The position numbers and the translations under genes are program-made. A DNA stretch of 64,000 nucleotides from assembly GCA_944386385.1 (NCBI GenBank), contig CALXAV010000007.1, positions 1 to 64,000 of the forward strand. The letters are read 5' to 3'. The notes under the pieces were generated by a model. It was not told the origin of the DNA and made no database searches. It saw nothing but the letters and a program-made list of their open reading frames with translations. Positions 59,642 through 64,000 of this stretch are shown here, piece after piece. Origin of the DNA: an uncultured Clostridia bacterium. GTDB lineage: Bacteria > Bacillota > Clostridia > TANB77 > CAG-508. How positions within the stretch are numbered: the stretch's first letter is position 1; every line of letters begins with the position of its first letter.

Positions 59642-61045
59642 ATGTTAGATAATATTATTAATAATTTAAAATATGATATTGTAAAAACAACTCAAGAATT
59701 GATAAGAATCCCAAGTGTATATCAAAAATCAGATGATGAAAAAATGCCGTTTGGTAAAAATGTAAATTCTGCTTTGGAATATATGTTGGATTTAGGAGAA
59801 AAATTAGGATTTAGAACTAAAAACATTGATGGCTATTGTGGATACATAGAATTTGGTGAAGGTGATGAACTTCTTGGAATTATAGGACATCTAGACGTAG
59901 TGCCTGAAGGTACTGACTGGACTTTCCCTCCATTTTCTGGAACTATCTCAGATGGAAAAATCTTTGGTAGAGGTGCAATTGATGATAAAGGCCCAGTAGT
60001 TTCAAGCCTTTATGCGATGAAAGCTGTTATGGATAATTATAAACTAAATAAAAGAGTTCGTTTAATAATTGGACTTAATGAAGAAAATGATTGGAAATGT
60101 ATTGACCATTATAAAGAAGCTGAAGAATTACCTACTGTTGGCTTTAGTCCTGATGCTGATTTTCCTTGTATATATGCTGAAAAATCTATTTTGAGTTGTT
60201 ATATTAAGGAAGATTATAAAAATGCTTCTGATAAAATTAAGATTAAAGAAATTGACTGTAATAACAATGCTCTTAATGTTGTTCCTAAATTTTGTAGTTT
60301 AGTCTTAGAAATAAACGAAGATAATATAGAAATTAATGATTTAATAAAAACTTTAAAACAATTCATTAAAGAAAATAATTTTGAAATTGATATTTATAAA
60401 TTAAGTAGCAACGAGGTAAAACTAACTTCATATGGCGTTCAATCTCACGCTGCTCACCCTGATTTAGGTGTAAACGCCATTTCTAGATTACTACTTGTTT
60501 TATCTTTAACATTTAAAAAATTTAATTGTAATTTAGAATTATTAGATTTCTTTAATAGATATATAAACACAGAATATGATGGAACTTCACTTGGAATTTC
60601 TTGTGAAGATGAATCTGGAACACTTACTTTAAATGTTGGTGATTTTTCTTTAGAAAATAATGTTTTAAAAATTGGTATGAATTTAAGAATACCAATAAAC
60701 ACTACTATTTCTGAAATAGAAAAATCTTTTGAAAATTTGTGTAAGAATTATTCTTCTATAAATTTTGAAACTACATCTACTGAAGACTTTTTATATGTCC
60801 CTAAAGATGATAAATTAGTACAAACTTTATGTAGAATTTTCAACGAAGAAACAAATTCAAATGCAGAGCCTATTGCCATTGGTGGTGCTACATATGCACG
60901 TGCTTTCAAAAACTGTATTTCATTTGGTCCAAATTTTCCAGGACACAAAGATATGTGTCATCAAACAGATGAATTTGTTGAAATTGATAATTTAGTACTT
61001 GCATGTAAAATTTATGCAAAAGCTATAATGGAATTAGGAAAATAA
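59642..61045 (+). CDS. M20-family dipeptidase (PepV-like)
   Basis: PepV-type enzymes split dipeptides with two metal ions. Motifs are LGIIGHLDVVPEGTDW, GRGAIDDKGPVVSSL, GLNEENDWKCIDHY (catalytic Glu), and GPNFPGHKDMCHQTDEFVEID. The ATG has AAGGTGATT upstream. At 467 residues it is full length. It is on the plus strand, opposite the transketolase genes. Confidence 0.93.
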   Translation: MLDNIINNLKYDIVKTTQELIRIPSVYQKSDDEKMPFGKNVNSALEYMLDLGEKLGFRTKNIDGYCGYIEFGEGDELLGIIGHLDVVPEGTDWTFPPFSGTISDGKIFGRGAIDDKGPVVSSLYAMKAVMDNYKLNKRVRLIIGLNEENDWKCIDHYKEAEELPTVGFSPDADFPCIYAEKSILSCYIKEDYKNASDKIKIKEIDCNNNALNVVPKFCSLVLEINEDNIEINDLIKTLKQFIKENNFEIDIYKLSSNEVKLTSYGVQSHAAHPDLGVNAISRLLLVLSLTFKKFNCNLELLDFFNRYINTEYDGTSLGISCEDESGTLTLNVGDFSLENNVLKIGMNLRIPINTTISEIEKSFENLCKNYSSINFETTSTEDFLYVPKDDKLVQTLCRIFNEETNSNAEPIAIGGATYARAFKNCISFGPNFPGHKDMCHQTDEFVEIDNLVLACKIYAKAIMELGK

Positions 61046-61052
61046 AAAATTG

Positions 61053-61081
61053 ATGTTTTTTGGGACGGGGTCAAAAAACAT
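61053..61081. repeat. REP-like hairpin, copy 5
   Basis: The stem ATGTTTTTTG / CAAAAAACAT encloses GGACGGGGT. It begins 7 bases after the PepV stop codon. Confidence 0.75.
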
Positions 61082-61087
61082 TTACAA

Positions 61088-61121
61088 GAAAAACCAGTTA
61101 TTTGCTAACTGGTTCTTTTTG
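61088..61121. terminator. Bidirectional terminator between the PepV gene and the structured RNA
   Basis: The stem AACCAGTTA / TAACTGGTT has flanking T-runs in both directions. Confidence 0.85.
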
Positions 61122-61149
61122 TTTTATATATACAGTATCTCTACTGCTT

Positions 61150-61378
61150 ATTATATAAATTTCCCCGCCTTAGCCGTAATGCTTTTAATTTTTAAGGACC
61201 TGCTCCTAAAAACAGGTGGGTGCCTACCTAAATACTCCTGGGCTTCTTACTATATACTGTAAGCATGCACGCCATATTTGAGAGATCGGCCCCTCTTAAT
61301 GTGTGTTGGTTCTAAAAATTAAGTCTACACGTACTACGCAGGGTTTATATTCTTTATTATTGCTTACCTCTTTAAGTT
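61150..61378 (-). ncRNA. ssrS: Structured noncoding RNA, probably 6S RNA
   Basis: About 230 bases of unusually GC-rich sequence have a strong SigA promoter (61385-61413) and a terminator, but no frame. The ends can pair (TATAAACCCTGCG with GGCGGGGAAATTTATA), giving a long rod, and the 3' side has TACGGCTAAGGCGGGG. Both features fit 6S RNA, which binds SigA-RNA polymerase. The raiA-motif RNA of Clostridia is an alternative. A covariance search would settle it. Confidence 0.55.
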
Positions 61379-61384
61379 GTTTTT

Positions 61385-61413
61385 ATTTTAGCATAAGTAA
61401 TAAATAATATCAA
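61385..61413 (-). promoter_or_regulatory. SigA promoter of the structured RNA
   Basis: TTGATA (61408-61413), a 17-base spacer and TAAAAT (61385-61390). Transcription would start near 61378. Confidence 0.8.
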
Positions 61414-61509
61414 ATGTAATTTTTCCCTTAAAAGTTTATCTATTATTTATTATATATGTTTACCTTCTTTTTTTGAATTTATTCTCTCTTAATCAAGCTT
61501 TTTTGTAAT

Positions 61510-61590
61510 TTGATTTTTTTATTGTTTTATGATAGAATGAATTAAGTTCGTGAGAAGTAGAAAAGACATTTTTCTACTTCTTTTGTTTTT
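61510..61590 (+). ncRNA. Possible very short RNA: promoter followed directly by a terminator
   Basis: TTGATT (61510-61515), 17 bases and TAGAAT (61533-61538) form a promoter. A 12-bp hairpin AGAAGTAGAAAA / TTTTTCTACTTCT and a T-run follow at 61553-61590. The transcript would be about 45 bases. It runs towards the convergent gene at 61590. No ribosome binding site is present. Confidence 0.5.
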
Positions 61591-62264
61591 TACATTACAT
61601 ATAATAATATACAGAAAAATTGTAATAAACTTCCTAATAATATAAACAAATGAAATATTGAATGCATATATTTATGTTTCTTACCTATTCCATATAGCAC
61701 AGCTCCAACTGTATATGCAATTCCACCTAATAATAATAGTACAAAACCAGCTGTTCCTAAAAGCTTAGGTAATAGTCCTATTTTAAATACTATACACCAG
61801 CCCATAAGTAAATAACATATCATTGAAAATACTTTAAATTTTTTTATATCAATTGAGTTTAATACAATTCCAAGTATTGCAACTGCCCAAATCACTCCGA
61901 ATATAATCCAACCAGATGCTGTATCATATTCACGGATTGTACATAGTGCAAAGGGTGTATATGAACCTGCAATTAATAAAAATATTGAACAATGATCTAA
62001 TACTTGAAATACTCTTTTTGAATATCTTTTAGGACTTAACCCATGATATATACTAGACATAGTATAAAGTATTATCATTGTAACACCATATATTGCTCCA
62101 CTTACAACTCCATATACATTCCCATGTATTGCGGCAAAAACAACACATAATACTGTTGCAACAATTCCAAGTGCCGCTCCTACTATATGTGAAGTCATAT
62201 TAAATATTTCTTCACCTTTTGTATATTTAGGCAATATTCTATCTCTTAATTTTACTCTTTGCAT
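61590..62264 (-). CDS. Hemolysin III / PAQR family membrane protein
   Basis: The product is 224 residues with seven hydrophobic helices. Typical motifs are EIFNMTSHIVGAALGI, MSSIYHGLSPKRYSKRVFQVLDHCSIFLLIAGSYTPF and MHSIFHLFILLGS, with the conserved Ser, His and Asp of the alkaline-ceramidase-like superfamily. The name hemolysin III is historical; the activity is not established. Confidence 0.93.
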   Translation of the reverse strand: MQRVKLRDRILPKYTKGEEIFNMTSHIVGAALGIVATVLCVVFAAIHGNVYGVVSGAIYGVTMIILYTMSSIYHGLSPKRYSKRVFQVLDHCSIFLLIAGSYTPFALCTIREYDTASGWIIFGVIWAVAILGIVLNSIDIKKFKVFSMICYLLMGWCIVFKIGLLPKLLGTAGFVLLLLGGIAYTVGAVLYGIGKKHKYMHSIFHLFILLGSLLQFFCILLYVM

Positions 62265-62383
62265 AAATCTACCTCATTCTTATTTTTGGATATTATATCA
62301 TATTTATTTTTGCGCGTGAAGTTTTTTAACAAAATACTTTCTTAATATATTATTAACACATATTATATCTAGTAATTTTTGTT

Positions 62384-63096
62384 TTATTCTTTTATTTCCT
62401 TAGCTAATTTACTAATTGCTTTTGTTTCTATTCGAGATACATATGAACGAGATATTCCCATCATATTTGCAATTTCATTTTGTGTTTTAGGTTTTTTACC
62501 TCCTAATCCAAATCTTAATTCAAGTATTGTCTTTTCTCTATCTTTTAAAACAGATTTCATTTTGTGATATAGTAATTTTACTTTCATCTTTATATCTACT
62601 TCATCTTCTATATTTCTCTCATTATTTTCTAATACTTCTTGAAGAGTTACTACATTATCATCTTTATCTTTCCCTATCGGCTCATTTAAATACACCTCTG
62701 CTCCTAATTTTTTATTAGCTCTTAAAAACATTAGTATTTCATTATCCACGCATCTTGCAACATATGTAGAAAGTCTTGTTTTTTTCTCAGGATTAAAACT
62801 ATTTATCCCTTTTATTAATCCTATTGTTCCTATTGATATCAAATCATCTTGGTCTACTTTTGCAGTACTGTATTTTTTAGCAACATGTGCTACTAATCTT
62901 AAGTTCCTTTCTATTAAAATATTTCTTGCTTCACTATCCCCTTTTGCCATTTGCTCTAAATAATTTCTTTCCTCTTCTCCGAGAAAGTGGTTCTGGAAAT
63001 AATGTTCCTCCTTGAATATATCCGAACAGCAAATACGGCTGTTTTTAGAAATTCAAAAAAACTAAAAATTCCTGTGATTCCAAGTGCTGATAACAT
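62384..63096 (-). CDS. sigK: RNA polymerase sporulation sigma factor SigK, needs two +1 shifts at CGGA codons 25 and 39
   Basis: SigK drives late mother-cell genes in sporulation. The long frame (MAKGDSEARNILIERNLRLVAHVAKKYS, LISIGTIGLIKGINSF, TRLSTYVARCVDNEILM, and an HTH ISRSYVSRIETKA) matches SigK but begins at region 2 and lacks about 48 residues. The ATG at 63096 follows GGAGGTG and reads MLSALGITGIFSFFEFLKTAV, a typical pro-SigK hydrophobic start. Skipping a C at codon 25 gives FAVGYIQGGTLFPEPLS; skipping a second C at codon 39 gives GEEERNYLEQMAKGD, which joins the long frame. The full length is then 236, as in the family. Without the shifts the products stop early. Confidence 0.9.
62978..62981 (-). 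other. Second CGGA +1 frameshift site in sigK
   Basis: The context is CTT TCT CGGA GAA GAG. It is codon 39 counting the first site as one residue. The family has FP.PLS.EEE here; the CGGA residue is at a variable position. Confidence 0.8.
63021..63024 (-). other. First CGGA +1 frameshift site in sigK
   Basis: The context is GCT GTT CGGA TAT ATT. It is codon 25. Zero-frame reading would stop 22 codons later. Small residues (Ser or Gly) are usual here before Tyr in SigK. Confidence 0.8.
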
Positions 63097-63226
63097 AAAT
63101 GCACCTCCAAACTCTTAACTACTCTCATTATATGAGTCAAAAAAAATAAAGTGCCTGACCCCATAAAATTATTATTTATAGAATTTTTTAAGACTTTTTC
63201 TAATAAGCTTTATAGAGGTGTTTTAT

Positions 63227-64000
63227 ATGACATTTTTATTAAATTGTGCTAAAGGAATATTAATTGGTAGTGGAGCAATTCTTCCAGGCATTAGCAGTGG
63301 TGTTCTTTGTATTATATTTGGTATCTACGAAAAATTATTAGATAGTATTATACATTTTTTTAAAGATATTAAAACAAATATAAAGTTTTTACTTCCAATT
63401 GTTATTGGAGTTGCAATTGGTGTTTTAATTTTTAGTAATTTTTTAAATTATTTTCTAATTCATTTTCCTATACAAATAAAATCTATTTTTATAGGATTAA
63501 TTTTAGGAAGTGTTCCTTCTTTAATAAAAGAATCTAATAAAAAATCCGAATTTAAACCAATCTTTTTACTATATACTTTATTTGCATTTTTATTTGGTGT
63601 TTTTCTAGTTATTTTAGAAAATTATATTCCGAATACTCAGCCTGGTTCTTCTTTTAATTTTTTTTATTTAATGATAGCAGGATTTATTATGTCTGTTGGA
63701 ATAATAGTTCCTGGTGTTAGTAGTACTATTATTTTAATGCTTATGGGAGTTTATAGCACTTACATATCTTCTATTTCTACATTATATTTTCCTGTGTTAA
63801 TTCCTATGGGATTGGGTTTAATTGTTGGTTGCTTTATATTTATGAAGCTAACTGATTTCTTACTAAACAATTTTTATGAGAAGACCTTTTATTCAATTAT
63901 AGGTTTTTCTCTAGGCTCTATTTTAGTACTTATGCCTGATATTTCTTTTGATATAACAAGTATCATTTCTATTCTTTGCATATTACTTGGCTTTTTACTA
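63227..64000 (+). CDS. DUF368 family polyprenyl-phosphate transporter, partial at window end
   Basis: The frame starts MTFLLNCAKGILIGSGAILPGISSGVLCIIFGIYEKLLD after GAGGTG. It has many membrane helices and the repeated family motif (GILPGISSG-like GAILPGISSG and GIIVPGVSSTIILMLMG). DUF368 proteins have been identified as undecaprenyl-phosphate translocases in several bacteria (PopT). The gene continues beyond 64000, so the C terminus is missing. It is divergent from sigK. Confidence 0.88.
   Translation, partial: MTFLLNCAKGILIGSGAILPGISSGVLCIIFGIYEKLLDSIIHFFKDIKTNIKFLLPIVIGVAIGVLIFSNFLNYFLIHFPIQIKSIFIGLILGSVPSLIKESNKKSEFKPIFLLYTLFAFLFGVFLVILENYIPNTQPGSSFNFFYLMIAGFIMSVGIIVPGVSSTIILMLMGVYSTYISSISTLYFPVLIPMGLGLIVGCFIFMKLTDFLLNNFYEKTFYSIIGFSLGSILVLMPDISFDITSIISILCILLGFLL

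Overview
The window comes from an AT-rich (roughly 30 % G+C by eye) Gram-positive bacterium of the Clostridia type, probably an uncultivated gut lineage. Evidence: a sporulation sigma factor of the SigK family, WhiA, a Phe T-box, FtsEX with M23 hydrolases, a LPxTG-like surface protein, class II LysRS, and the gene order ylxM-ffh-rpsP-khpA-rimM-trmD-rplS. Most genes lie on the minus strand and are mainly housekeeping.

Layout. 1-7300: tRNA-Leu, a small membrane protein, a composite repeat, recG, a phosphoesterase, a zinc-ribbon protein, tsaD, an M50 protease and lysS. 7300-17150: four large tandem prepilin-like surface proteins with a formylglycine-enzyme/C-lectin-like C terminus, then tRNA-Gln. 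17250-23120: a YgjP-like protein, the ribosomal/SRP operon and a Nudix gene with foreign codon use. 23140-23960: a TnpB remnant and a palindrome-bounded 137-bp tandem repeat. 24000-28830: pheS/pheT with two unknown genes behind a T-box. 28900-30400: a vWA surface protein. 30400-42900: eno, recN, hemW, whiA, prmC, an Rpn nuclease, ftsH, alr and femAB. 43000-45100: two tRNA-Gly(UCC) and three poorly known genes. 45100-49950: pyrG, a LamG prepilin divergent from an XRE regulator, deoD, greA. 50100-57400: pgsA, an S41 protease, three M23 hydrolase activators, ftsX and ftsE. 57600-64000: split transketolase, a PepV-like peptidase, a 6S-like RNA, a hemolysin III family protein, sigK and the start of a DUF368 transporter.

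Main discovery. Four conserved genes (recG, the phosphoesterase, tsaD, and sigK twice) are each broken near the 5' end by one extra C, always giving the quadruplet CGGA where the family expects one residue, usually Gly. Dropping that C, or reading CGGA as one codon, restores full-length proteins with good ribosome binding sites. All five sites lie within the first 39 codons. By eye, I found no other in-frame CGG in any native gene; the only two are in the foreign-looking Nudix gene. This points to +1 frameshifting or quadruplet decoding at CGG-A, probably linked to an unassigned or starved CGG codon. Sequencing error is the main alternative. Other notable signals are dinucleotide-repeat switches in three prepilin genes, a hypervariable C terminus that resembles diversity-generating-retroelement targets, and a covarying dispersed RNA/DNA element next to a REP-like hairpin family.
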